Part shown: in pieces, positions 1 to 6,281 of the stretch
Layout: every line of letters starts with the position of its first letter
How positions within the stretch are numbered: the first letter of the stretch is position 1
Assembly: GCA_002480735.1 (NCBI GenBank)
Contig: DLCS01000029.1
Coordinates: 6,697 to 13,607, forward strand
Length of the DNA stretch: 6,911 bases
Direction of reading: 5' to 3'
DNA from: Bacillaceae bacterium UBA7792
GTDB taxonomy: Bacteria > Bacillota > Bacilli > Bacillales > Cytobacillaceae
The notes under the pieces: model-generated
What the model saw: the letters and a program-made list of their open reading frames with translations, nothing else
The model's database searches: none
Told to the model about the DNA's origin: nothing
Position numbers and translations under genes: made by a program

Positions 1-145
1 AGAACCACAATCCGTGCGAATACAGCCTATACCAAAAAAACATTAACAATATTTACGTTTCATGAATTTAATAAGACAGGGCCAAGATATATTTAAGGAT
101 TTGGGATAGATGTTGCTAGTCGAAATTTGAAAGGTGGGAATTTTG
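1..145. other. Upstream stretch without a recognisable gene
   Basis: No frame on either strand gives a protein I recognise. The + frame beginning at base 1 stays open for 31 codons and ends at TAA 94-96, so it could be the tail of a gene that starts outside the window, but its residues (ending in TGPRYI) match no family known to me. In B. subtilis the gene before yqzL is era; the basic, aromatic C-terminus typical of Era is not seen in any frame here. The stretch may simply be an intergenic leader. It carries a candidate promoter (43-72) and the yqzL ribosome binding site. Confidence 0.4.
43..72 (+). promoter_or_regulatory. Candidate sigma-A promoter for yqzL-recO
   Basis: TTAACA (43-48) matches the -35 consensus at 5 of 6 bases. 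TTTAAT (67-72) matches the -10 consensus at 5 of 6, with an 18-bp spacer. Transcription would start near base 79, about 65 bases before yqzL. The flanks are AT-rich, so a chance match is possible. In B. subtilis these genes can also be read from upstream genes of the same cluster. Confidence 0.35.
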
Positions 146-286
146 ATGTTGGATTTTACCTGGAAGATCTTTTCTGAAACAGGTAATATTGACACCTATC
201 TTCTCTATAAGGAATTAGAGAAGGATGATCAAGAAATACCCGAAACTCAGAGAAATGAGCTAGCAGAGAAGTTTCCATTTCTGTAG
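146..286 (+). CDS. yqzL: YqzL family small protein
   Basis: A 46-residue protein starting MLDFTWKIFSETGNID and continuing TYLLYKELE, a signature of the Bacillaceae YqzL family (about 47 residues in B. subtilis). The ATG at 146 has a good ribosome binding site, AAAGGTGGG at 130-138, seven bases upstream. The protein has no signal peptide, membrane segment or cysteine. Its N-terminal half is hydrophobic and aromatic, and its C-terminal half is rich in Glu, Lys and Gln. It lies 27 bases before recO in the same direction, the position it holds in Bacillus genomes, so the two are probably co-transcribed. The function of the family is unknown to me. Identification rests on both sequence and position and is firm despite the short length. 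Confidence 0.9.
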   Translation: MLDFTWKIFSETGNIDTYLLYKELEKDDQEIPETQRNELAEKFPFL

Positions 287-313
287 TGCCTGTAATTAGG
301 ATGGTGTTGTACG

Positions 314-1072
314 ATGCTTCAAAAATGTGAAGGCATCGTCATGCGAACAAGTCATTATGGAGAGTCAAACAAGGTTGTCACCTTATATACCCGAGAAATG
401 GGGAAGGTTGGTGTGATGGCAAGGGGTGCTAAGAAGCCGAATAGTCGGCTGGCCGCCGTCACTCAGCCTTTTACATATGGATATTTTTTGATTAAGCGGA
501 GCACGGGTCTAGGCACTTTAGAGCAAGGGGATATCCTTTCTTCGATGAGGGAGATCCGAGAGGATATTTTTCTTACCGCCTATGCGAGCTATATCCTAGA
601 TTTAACGGATAAGGGAACCGACGAAAAGAAGCCAAATCCTTTTTTGTTTGAGCTTCTATATCAAACATTGAATCATATCAATGAGGGGATGGATGCAGAA
701 ATTCTCATGAATATCTATGAGATGAAAATGCTACCTTCATTTGGACTATATCCCATCCTCGATCAGTGTACAATTTGTAAAAGTACCGAGGGAGAATTTT
801 CTTTTTCCATTAGGGAGGGAGGATTTCTCTGTCATCGGTGCCTTGAAAAAGATCCTTATCATTATAAAATTTCTCAGGCAACCGTAAGGCTACTGCGTTT
901 ATTTTATTATTTGGATATCAATCGTCTAGGTAACATTTCAGTAAAGCTGGAAACAAAAAAAGAGCTGAAAAAGATTATTTCGGCTTACTATGATGAATAT
1001 TCAGGTTTAAACTTAAAGACGAAAAAGTTCTTGAAACAAATGGAAAATTTAAATAGCTTAAAGCAAGATTGA
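314..1072 (+). CDS. recO: DNA repair protein RecO
   Basis: RecO works in the RecFOR pathway of recombinational repair. It binds single-stranded DNA and SSB, helps load RecA at gaps and anneals complementary strands. At 252 residues it has the normal family length. The N-terminal OB-fold (about residues 1-80) begins [20 protein letters not shown] and contains the conserved [17 protein letters not shown] stretch (30-46). The helical C-terminal part carries a four-cysteine zinc site: Cys152, Cys155, Cys173 and Cys176 (CTIC and CHRC). The RLLRLFYY segment and the EEYSG-like DEYSG near residue 230 are also typical of Bacillus RecO. The ATG at 314 is preceded by a modest Shine-Dalgarno-like AGGATGGTG (298-306). 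The stop codon TGA (1070-1072) lies inside the -35 box of the next promoter. Confidence 0.97.
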   Translation: MLQKCEGIVMRTSHYGESNKVVTLYTREMGKVGVMARGAKKPNSRLAAVTQPFTYGYFLIKRSTGLGTLEQGDILSSMREIREDIFLTAYASYILDLTDKGTDEKKPNPFLFELLYQTLNHINEGMDAEILMNIYEMKMLPSFGLYPILDQCTICKSTEGEFSFSIREGGFLCHRCLEKDPYHYKISQATVRLLRLFYYLDINRLGNISVKLETKKELKKIISAYYDEYSGLNLKTKKFLKQMENLNSLKQD

Positions 1073-1097
1073 CAATGGAAAAAATTTTCGCTATGAT
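1069..1097 (+). promoter_or_regulatory. Sigma-A promoter of the glyQS T-box operon
   Basis: A perfect -35 TTGACA (1069-1074) and a -10 TATGAT (1092-1097, 5 of 6 bases) are separated by the optimal 17 bp. Transcription should start near 1104, just before T-box stem I. The -35 box overlaps the last bases of recO: its TGA is the recO stop codon. The spacing, consensus match and position before the T-box leader make this the strongest promoter call in the window. Confidence 0.85.
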
Positions 1098-1110
1098 GAT
1101 AAAAATAAAT

Positions 1111-1323
1111 TGCCATGATGGAAAAGAGTACTTAGCATTCCTCTATGTTAGCGATCCTAGGATGGTGTGAGCTAGGAGATAGAGCGTTAAGGAAGGCGTT
1201 CCGGAGCATTGTAAGCCTAATAGGCACTAAGGTGGCTGCAAGCATTGCAGCAAATAGGGTGGAACCGCGGGTAAACTCTCGTCCCTATGCTACTACGTGA
1301 GCATAGGGATCGAGGGTTTTTTT
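1111..1323 (+). promoter_or_regulatory. Glycine T-box riboswitch (glyQS leader)
   Basis: This leader senses uncharged tRNA-Gly and lets transcription continue into glyQS when glycine charging is low. Stem I can be drawn: GGAA (1120-1123) pairs with TTCC (1199-1202). AGTA (1127-1130) faces GAA (1192-1194) as the loop-E-like motif. CTTAGC (1131-1136) pairs with GTTAAG (1186-1191), CTCTAT (1141-1146) with ATAGAG (1179-1184), and TCCTAG (1155-1160) with CTAGGA (1172-1177), capped by GATGGTGTGAG. GGC at 1195-1197, directly after GAA, is the specifier codon and fits anticodon GCC. Small hairpins follow (1215-1225; 1235-1251). The T-box sequence AGGGTGGAACCGCGGG spans 1256-1271; its bulge TGGA (1260-1263) fits the UCCA end expected for tRNA-Gly. 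TAGGG (1255-1259) can pair with CCCTA (1283-1287) as antiterminator, excluding the terminator. The compact form without a stem II resembles other glyQS leaders. Confidence 0.96.
1275..1323 (+). terminator. Conditional terminator of the glyQS T box
   Basis: The inner stem CCCTATGCT (1283-1291) pairs perfectly with AGCATAGGG (1300-1308) around an 8-base loop. An outer stem pairs ACTCTCG (1275-1281) with CGAGGGT (1311-1317). A run of seven T (1317-1323) follows. Bases 1283-1287 are shared with the antiterminator, so the two structures compete. Confidence 0.93.
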
Positions 1324-1359
1324 GTTTTCCATATGCAATAAAAGAAGGAAGGGATAAAG

Positions 1360-2250
1360 TTGAACATTCAAAACATGATTCTAACACTACAAAAGCACTG
1401 GTCTAATCAAGGCTGTATTTTGATGCAGTCCTATGATGTAGAAAAGGGTGCGGGTACGATGAGTCCTTATACATTCTTGCGTGCCATTGGTCCAGAGCCT
1501 TGGAATGTGGCCTATGTGGAACCATCTCGTCGTCCTGCCGACGGCCGCTACGGAGAGAACCCGAACAGATTGTACCAGCATCATCAGTTTCAGGTTATTA
1601 TGAAGCCATCACCTGACAATATTCAGGAGCTTTATTTGGATTCCTTGCGTGCCCTTGGCATTAATCCATTGGAGCATGATATTCGCTTTGTTGAGGACAA
1701 CTGGGAGAATCCTTCTCTTGGCTGTGCAGGACTAGGCTGGGAGGTATGGCTTGACGGCATGGAGATCACGCAGTTTACCTATTTCCAACAGGTCGGTGGT
1801 CTAGAATGTAAGCCGGTTTCCGTGGAAATCACGTATGGAATTGAGCGTCTCGCTTCCTACATCCAGGACAAGGAAAATGTTTTCGATTTGGAGTGGACAG
1901 AGGGCTTCACAGTAAGAGATATCTTCCTCCAGCCGGAATATGAGCATTCCAAATATACCTTTGAAACATCAGATACCGAAATGCTTTTTAACCTATTTAA
2001 TATTTATGAAAAAGAAGCCCATCGCCAAATGGATGAAGGTCTAGTTCATCCAGCTTATGATTATGTCTTGAAATGCTCCCATACCTTTAACCTGCTGGAT
2101 GCGAAGGGTGCCATTTCCGTTACAGAACGGACAGGTTATATTGGCCGCTGTCGTAATTTAGCGAGAAAAATAGCGAAGACGTTCTATGAAGAACGGGAAA
2201 AGCTTGGCTTTCCAATCCTAAAGGCAAAGGAGGAAAACAGCCATGAGTAA
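1360..2250 (+). CDS. glyQ: Glycyl-tRNA synthetase alpha subunit
   Basis: This is the catalytic subunit of the bacterial alpha2-beta2 glycyl-tRNA synthetase, which charges tRNA-Gly with glycine using ATP in the cytoplasm. The 296-residue length is normal. The class II core is clear: the motif 2 region with [20 protein letters not shown] (residues 54-73) followed by HHQFQV, the glycine-pocket stretch with [20 protein letters not shown] (117-136), and motif 3 around [12 protein letters not shown] (158-169), including the GIER arginine. Translation starts at TTG 1360: the protein then begins [14 protein letters not shown], as in Bacillus GlyQ, and AAGAAGGAAGGG lies just upstream (1342-1353). The next ATG (1375) would remove conserved residues. 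The gene is controlled by the T box before it, and its end overlaps glyS by 8 bases, which suggests translational coupling for equal subunit supply. Confidence 0.98.
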   Translation: MNIQNMILTLQKHWSNQGCILMQSYDVEKGAGTMSPYTFLRAIGPEPWNVAYVEPSRRPADGRYGENPNRLYQHHQFQVIMKPSPDNIQELYLDSLRALGINPLEHDIRFVEDNWENPSLGCAGLGWEVWLDGMEITQFTYFQQVGGLECKPVSVEITYGIERLASYIQDKENVFDLEWTEGFTVRDIFLQPEYEHSKYTFETSDTEMLFNLFNIYEKEAHRQMDEGLVHPAYDYVLKCSHTFNLLDAKGAISVTERTGYIGRCRNLARKIAKTFYEEREKLGFPILKAKEENSHE

Positions 2251-4312
2251 AGATCTATTATTGGAAATTGGATTAGAAGAAATGCCAGCCAGATTCGTGA
2301 CCGCTTCGATGGAGCAATTAAGCGAAAAAGTACAAAAGTGGCTGAACGAGCATAAGATTGAATTCGGTGAGATTCGTTCCTTTTCTACCCCTCGTCGTTT
2401 AAGTGTTGTTATTACAGATGTTGCTTTAGCCCAACAGGATATACAAGAGGAAGCGAAAGGTCCCGCACGAAAGATTGCACTAGATGAAAATGGAAATTGG
2501 ACGAAAGCAGCCATCGGTTTCAGCCGCGGTCAAGGAATGAGCGTGGATGATATTTACTTCAAGGAAGTGAATGGTGTCGAGTATGCCCATGTTGAAAAAT
2601 TTATTAAGGGACAGAGCACGGAATCTCTTTTGCCAGAGCTGAAAAATATCATCACTAGCTTGACTTTCCCCAAAAATATGCGCTGGGCAAATGAGGAATT
2701 AAAATATATTCGTCCTATTAAATGGCTTGTTGCGATGTTTGGTTCGGAGGTTATTCCTTTTAGCATTGCAGGAGTGGAAACGAGCAATTGGACATATGGT
2801 CACCGCTTCCTCGGGAGTAGGGTAGAAATTCCTTCACCAGCAGATTATGTGGTCACACTATTAAGTCAGTATGTAATAGCGGATGCGGCCGAGCGTAAAT
2901 CGGCTATCGTTTCCCAACTGCAAAAGGTGGAAGAAGAACATCATTGGGTCATTCCTGTTGATGAGGAACTCCTCGAGGAGGTTAACAATCTAGTTGAATA
3001 TCCGACCGCCTTATTCGGTCGCTTTGAAGAAGAGTTCTTGGAGTTGCCTGAAGAAGTTCTCATTACCTCGATGAAGGAGCATCAAAGATACTTCCCTGTC
3101 AAGGATCAGAACGGAGCGCTCCTTCCTTATTTTGTGACAGTGCGAAATGGTGATCATCAGCATCTTGAAACAGTCGCTAGAGGAAATGAAAAGGTATTAA
3201 GAGCTAGACTTGCAGATGCGGATTTCTTCTATAAGGAGGATCAAAAGCTCAAGATTGCTAAAGCCTTGGATAAGTTCAAAACGATTGTTTACCATGAAGA
3301 AATTGGAACACTTGCCGAAAAAGTGGCTCGAGTCCGAAGCTTAACAGCAAAGGTAACGTCAGAATTGAATTTCTCCGAAGAGGAGCAAAAGCTTGCTGAT
3401 CGTGCTGCTGAAATTAGCAAATTTGATTTAGTTACAAACATGGTCTATGAATTCCCAGAGCTTCAAGGCTTTATGGGCGAGAAATATGCGCTGCAAAAGG
3501 GCGAAGATGCCCGAGTGGCAAAAGCAATCAATGAGCATTATATGCCAAGAAATGCGGAGGATCACACGGCTGAGTCGAACCCTGGTGCGGCTCTGGCGAT
3601 TGCTGATAAGCTTGATACGATTGCATCGACCTTCGCGATCGGACTTATTCCAAGCGGCTCTCAGGACCCATACGCATTGAGAAGACAAGCAAGCGGCATT
3701 GTCCAAACCCTCATTCACAAAAACTGGGATATCAAGCTTGAAAAGCTGATCGCATTGAGTGTTGAATTCATAGCTGAAGCTAATTTTGCAAAGCTAAGCC
3801 TTGAGGAACTTGAACAGGAGCTTATCGCTTTCTTTAAGCTTCGTCTCAAGCATTTATTACATGATAAGGGAATCCGCTACGATATCATTGATGCTGTTCT
3901 TTCAGGAACTGTGGGAGCTGTTGCTTCTCTTGTACGGAAGGCAGAGACGCTTCAACTGAAAAAGGATGAAGCAGGTTTTAAAGAAAGCATCGAGGCATTG
4001 AGCCGCGTGGTCAATATCTCAAGCAAAGCTGATAGCATCGTTGAGATCGACCCTGGATTATTTGAGAACGAAGTGGAACAAAAGCTCTACGATCGTTATC
4101 TAGAAGTAGATAAAACCATTTCAAGTAATCTTTCAGAAGAGGAATACTTTAACCTCCTCGTTTCATTAAAGGATGAAATTAATGCTTACTTTGATAAGAC
4201 GATGGTTATGGTAGAGGACGTTGGCTTAAGAAACAATCGTTTAAGCATGCTGGCAAAGCTTGCTCAACGCATTAAAGCATTTGCCGATGTTACGGAAATC
4301 ATCGTAAAGTAA
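2243..4312 (+). CDS. glyS: Glycyl-tRNA synthetase beta subunit
   Basis: This is the large partner subunit of the tetrameric glycyl-tRNA synthetase; it recognises tRNA-Gly and supports the alpha subunit. It is 689 residues, close to the roughly 680 usual in Bacillus. Conserved landmarks are [14 protein letters not shown] (5-18), FSTPRRL (47-53), KNMRW (144-148), RPIKWLVAM (157-165) and TYGHRF (184-189). An HD-like helical region lies around [16 protein letters not shown] (394-409). The C-terminal anticodon-binding (DALR-type) region takes up roughly the last 110 residues and ends [19 protein letters not shown] followed by the usual short tail. The ATG at 2243 overlaps the glyQ stop region (CATGAGTAA) and has a strong Shine-Dalgarno AAAGGAGG (2226-2233) inside glyQ. 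There is no frameshift or internal stop. Confidence 0.98.
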   Translation: MSKDLLLEIGLEEMPARFVTASMEQLSEKVQKWLNEHKIEFGEIRSFSTPRRLSVVITDVALAQQDIQEEAKGPARKIALDENGNWTKAAIGFSRGQGMSVDDIYFKEVNGVEYAHVEKFIKGQSTESLLPELKNIITSLTFPKNMRWANEELKYIRPIKWLVAMFGSEVIPFSIAGVETSNWTYGHRFLGSRVEIPSPADYVVTLLSQYVIADAAERKSAIVSQLQKVEEEHHWVIPVDEELLEEVNNLVEYPTALFGRFEEEFLELPEEVLITSMKEHQRYFPVKDQNGALLPYFVTVRNGDHQHLETVARGNEKVLRARLADADFFYKEDQKLKIAKALDKFKTIVYHEEIGTLAEKVARVRSLTAKVTSELNFSEEEQKLADRAAEISKFDLVTNMVYEFPELQGFMGEKYALQKGEDARVAKAINEHYMPRNAEDHTAESNPGAALAIADKLDTIASTFAIGLIPSGSQDPYALRRQASGIVQTLIHKNWDIKLEKLIALSVEFIAEANFAKLSLEELEQELIAFFKLRLKHLLHDKGIRYDIIDAVLSGTVGAVASLVRKAETLQLKKDEAGFKESIEALSRVVNISSKADSIVEIDPGLFENEVEQKLYDRYLEVDKTISSNLSEEEYFNLLVSLKDEINAYFDKTMVMVEDVGLRNNRLSMLAKLAQRIKAFADVTEIIVK

Positions 4313-4320
4313 TAGTCATC

Positions 4321-4360
4321 GAAAAGAGCCTTCTCGGTTATTAACGACAGGGCTCTTTCA
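4321..4360 (+). terminator. Probable terminator after glyS
   Basis: AAAGAGCC (4323-4330) pairs with GGCTCTTT (4351-4358) around a 20-base loop, eleven bases after the glyS stop. The downstream T-run is poor (TTTCATGTCTT), so termination may be incomplete, or the hairpin may partly act by stabilising the 3' end of the message. Confidence 0.65.
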
Positions 4361-4423
4361 TGTCTTATCATGTAAATAATTCGACCAATGCATGGAATGC
4401 TACCTATCTCATTCTTTTCATTT

Positions 4424-4454
4424 TTGGCAAGTAGTATATAATAATCAGTATAAA
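4424..4454 (+). promoter_or_regulatory. Candidate ccpN-yqfL promoter
   Basis: The gap between the glyS hairpin and ccpN holds a perfect -10 hexamer, TATAAT (4437-4442), and a good -35-like TTGGCA (4424-4429), but only 7 bp apart, so they cannot serve one promoter. TTGGCA could instead pair with TATAAA (4449-4454, 19 bp) or CAGTAT (4446-4451, 16 bp). TATAAT has only poor -35 partners upstream (TTCTTT, 4412-4417). A promoter here is likely because a terminator precedes it, but the exact elements are uncertain. Confidence 0.4.
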
Positions 4455-4490
4455 GTATAGCTTTTTCTGTTTCGATTAGCTTGTTAGGTG

Positions 4491-5123
4491 GTGAGTACAA
4501 TAGAACTAAATAAACGACAAGAGCAGATATTGGAAATTGTCAAAGAAAACGGACCTATAACTGGCGAACAAATTGCAGAGCGTTTAAAGCTAACGAGAGC
4601 AACCTTACGTCCAGATTTAGCTATTTTAACAATGGCAGGCTTCCTCGATGCTAGACCAAGAGTGGGCTACTTCTATACAGGGAAATCTGGCGTTCAGCTT
4701 TTAACGGAAAATCTAAATAAGCTTGTTGTAAAAGATTATCAATCCATACCAGTCGTCGTAAATGAAAATATGTCCGTGTATGACGCCATTGTAACGATGT
4801 TTCTAGAGGACGTGGGAACACTATTTGTCGTAGACCAACAAAGTCTACTTGTAGGGGTACTGTCAAGAAAGGACTTATTGCGTGCTAGTATAGGAAAGCA
4901 GGAGCTAACCACCTTGCCAGTTAATATTATCATGACTCGCATGCCGAACATAACGATGTGTTCTAAGGAAGATCTTCTCATCGATGTGGCTCAGAAACTG
5001 ATTGATAAGCAGATAGATGCATTACCAGTAGTCAAGGAAACGGATAAGGGATTTGAGGTAGTTGGTCGTGTAACGAAGACGAACCTAACCAAAGCGTTAG
5101 TCGCACTTGCAAATAACGATTAG
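4491..5123 (+). CDS. ccpN: Transcriptional repressor CcpN (HTH plus two CBS domains)
   Basis: CcpN (formerly YqzB) is known in B. subtilis as the repressor of the gluconeogenic genes gapB and pckA during growth on glucose. This copy is 210 residues when started at GTG 4491 (MSTIELNKRQEQIL). A winged-helix domain covers about residues 4-65, with the recognition-helix stretch LKLTRATLRPDLAIL and then GFLDARPRVGYFYTG. Two CBS domains follow: about 80-135 (SIPVV, VYDAIVTMFLEDVGTLFVVD, GVLSRKDLLRA) and 145-205 (IMTRMPNIT, DALPVV, GRVTKTNLTKAL). CBS domains bind adenine nucleotides, which fits energy-state sensing. GTG 4488 is an alternative start giving one more residue. Neither GTG has a normally placed Shine-Dalgarno sequence, because the GGTGGTGA match (4487-4494) overlaps the start codons. 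yqfL follows after 47 bases, probably in the same transcript. Confidence 0.95.
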   Translation: MSTIELNKRQEQILEIVKENGPITGEQIAERLKLTRATLRPDLAILTMAGFLDARPRVGYFYTGKSGVQLLTENLNKLVVKDYQSIPVVVNENMSVYDAIVTMFLEDVGTLFVVDQQSLLVGVLSRKDLLRASIGKQELTTLPVNIIMTRMPNITMCSKEDLLIDVAQKLIDKQIDALPVVKETDKGFEVVGRVTKTNLTKALVALANND

Positions 5124-5170
5124 CACCATAATCGTCTGCCCAAATTTAAACAGAGGAGATGGTTTAAGAA

Positions 5171-5989
5171 ATGGGAAGTATACCAATCATCTATGTTGTA
5201 TCTGACTCTGTTGGGGAAACTGCAGAGCTTGTTACAAAGGCAGCTGTCAGCCAATTTAATGGAAATAAAGCTACAATCAAGCGGTTTCCTTATGTTGAAG
5301 ACATTGCCGACATCGATGAAGTAATCAGCCTTGTCAAAATGGATAAAGGGATGATTGCTTATACATTAGTAAAGCCTGATGTTCGAGAATATATGAAAAA
5401 AGTGAGTCAAAAAGAAGGAATCTATGCCATTGATATTATTGGCCCGCTAATCGATGAAATTCAAAATGCCAGCGGCTTAGCGCCTCTTTTCCAGCCTGGC
5501 TTAGTGAGAAAACTGGACGAAGAATATTTTAAAAAGGTTGAGGCAATTGAGTTTGCAGTTAAGTATGATGATGGGCGTGACCCACGAGGGATATTAAAGG
5601 CGGATATTGTCCTAATTGGTGTGTCAAGAACGTCCAAGACCCCTTTGTCCCAATATTTAGCTCATAAGAGACTAAAGGTTGCCAACGTTCCACTTGTCCC
5701 TGAGGTCGATCCTCCTGAGGAATTATTTAAGACATCGCCTGAGAAATGCTTTGGCTTAAAAATTAGTCCGGAAAAATTGAACAATATTAGACGAGAACGC
5801 CTTATATCATTAGGCCTAGATGATCAAGCGAGCTATGCTAATATGATAAGAATCAATGAAGAACTGGACTATTTTGAAAAGATCGTCAAGAAAATCGGCT
5901 GTAGATCGATCGACGTAACGAATAAAGCGGTAGAAGAAACGGCTAATATTATCATTAATCATTATTTTAAGACGAAAGAAGAGAACTAG
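5171..5989 (+). CDS. yqfL: PPDK regulatory protein family kinase/pyrophosphorylase (DUF299, YqfL)
   Basis: Members of this family phosphorylate (using ADP) and dephosphorylate (using Pi, giving PPi) pyruvate phosphate dikinase or PEP synthase, switching PEP formation off and on. The 272 residues match the usual length. The N-terminal part begins [16 protein letters not shown] (4-19), typical of the family. A second landmark is [10 protein letters not shown] (131-140). The nucleotide-binding P-loop is [15 protein letters not shown] (150-164), followed by [14 protein letters not shown] (173-186). The ATG at 5171 has GAGGAG (5153-5158) 12 bases upstream, slightly long but usable. In B. subtilis yqfL lies next to ccpN and acts opposite to it in gluconeogenic control; the same pairing is seen here. 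No PPDK or PEP synthase gene is in the window, so the partner enzyme is unknown. The stop codon is inside the following terminator stem. Confidence 0.95.
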   Translation: MGSIPIIYVVSDSVGETAELVTKAAVSQFNGNKATIKRFPYVEDIADIDEVISLVKMDKGMIAYTLVKPDVREYMKKVSQKEGIYAIDIIGPLIDEIQNASGLAPLFQPGLVRKLDEEYFKKVEAIEFAVKYDDGRDPRGILKADIVLIGVSRTSKTPLSQYLAHKRLKVANVPLVPEVDPPEELFKTSPEKCFGLKISPEKLNNIRRERLISLGLDDQASYANMIRINEELDYFEKIVKKIGCRSIDVTNKAVEETANIIINHYFKTKEEN

Positions 5990-6016
5990 TGTGTAGTGAT
6001 GTGCACTAGTTCTTTT
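5979..6016 (+). terminator. Terminator overlapping the yqfL stop codon
   Basis: AGAACTAGTG (5982-5991) pairs perfectly with CACTAGTTCT (6004-6013) around a 12-base loop. The stem can extend by three or four A-U/G-U pairs, and a run of T (6013-6016) follows. The left arm contains the last codons and the TAG stop (5987-5989) of yqfL. The stem is long but AT-rich and the T-run is short. Confidence 0.75.
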
Positions 6017-6075
6017 GCTTATACTTGGGCCATCTCTAAATCTCTAAATATTTTTATTGTTTTTGAAAAAAAGAA

Positions 6076-6104
6076 TGGAAAAGAGCAATTGTTTGTACTA
6101 TAAT
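6076..6104 (+). promoter_or_regulatory. Probable promoter of the yqxD (dnaG-sigA) operon
   Basis: A perfect -10 TATAAT (6099-6104) lies 17 bp after TGGAAA (6076-6081), which matches the -35 consensus at 4 of 6 bases. Transcription would start near 6111, leaving about 170 bases of leader before yqxD. In B. subtilis the yqxD-dnaG-sigA operon is likewise read by sigma-A promoters upstream of yqxD. The rest of 5990-6281 holds the yqfL terminator, an inverted repeat on this -10 box, a tandem ATCTCTAA pair (6032-6047) and short leader ORFs. Confidence 0.55.
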
Positions 6105-6134
6105 AAAAAATTGTGATAAAAATGTTTATTATAG
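6098..6134. repeat. Perfect 10-bp inverted repeat over the yqxD -10 box
   Basis: CTATAATAAA (6098-6107) and TTTATTATAG (6125-6134) are exact reverse complements separated by 17 bases. The arm centres are 27 bp apart. The left arm contains the predicted -10 hexamer, and the right arm gives a second TATAAT on the opposite strand. It could be a two-site operator, a pair of divergent -10 elements or chance in an AT-rich stretch. Confidence 0.55.
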
Positions 6135-6167
6135 GTTTAGACTTACTTGTGAACGAATAAACTAATT

Positions 6168-6254
6168 ATGGAAAGAAGTCAAGGCCTTAAAGAAAATTCG
6201 ACAAAATGGATGGCAAAAGATATTCCTTTTTTTAAGGAGGAATATGTGGAGTGA
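6168..6254 (+). CDS. Possible 28-codon upstream ORF in frame with yqxD
   Basis: ATG 6168 opens 28 codons starting MERSQGLKENSTKWMAKD and ending at TGA 6252-6254. The peptide is hydrophilic, with no cysteine and no membrane segment. No clear Shine-Dalgarno sequence precedes it (AT-rich ACGAATAAACTAATT). It is in the same frame as yqxD, with only this TGA and nine further sense codons (6255-6281) before the yqxD TTG. It could be a leader peptide, a remnant of a longer N-terminus or chance. I know no family for it. Confidence 0.2.
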   Translation: MERSQGLKENSTKWMAKDIPFFKEEYVE

Positions 6255-6276
6255 TGTAGAATTAATAGTACATTAG
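6244..6276 (+). CDS. Possible 10-codon leader peptide before yqxD
   Basis: The strongest Shine-Dalgarno in this leader, AAGGAGG (6234-6240), is followed after only three bases by ATG 6244. That ATG opens the ten-residue peptide MWSDVELIVH, with stop TAG at 6274-6276. The stop lies five bases before the yqxD TTG, close enough for translational coupling. The short spacing argues against efficient initiation. Confidence 0.25.
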   Translation: MWSDVELIVH

Positions 6277-6281
6277 GTGAA

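Noticed and set aside
1387..1584. Minus-strand 65-codon ORF inside glyQ
   Set aside because: It is fully inside the strongly conserved glyQ, has no recognisable domain and no supporting promoter or ribosome binding site.
2218..2514. Minus-strand 98-codon ORF across the glyQ/glyS junction
   Set aside because: It is antisense to two conserved genes and shows no family features; Ser/Cys/Phe-rich composition is typical of an antisense shadow.
2554..2787. Minus-strand 77-codon ORF inside glyS
   Set aside because: It lies antisense to the conserved KNMRW and RPIKW region of GlyS and has no independent signal.
3428..3718. Overlapping ORFs on both strands inside glyS (3428-3718 minus, 3447-3680 plus)
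   Set aside because: Both sit in alternative frames of intact glyS. Their Arg/Cys/Ser-rich products resemble frame shadows and not proteins.
4424..4442. TTGGCA plus TATAAT as one promoter for ccpN
   Set aside because: The hexamers are only 7 bp apart, far from the 16-18 bp needed; they may belong to different promoters or one may be chance.
4264..4500. Minus-strand 78-codon ORF across the glyS-ccpN gap
   Set aside because: It runs through the glyS 3' end, the terminator hairpin and the ccpN promoter region, with no recognisable motif. The hairpin and promoter explain the gap better.
4651..4981. Two minus-strand ORFs inside ccpN (4651-4866 and 4739-4981)
   Set aside because: They are antisense to the CBS-domain coding sequence of ccpN and have no family resemblance.
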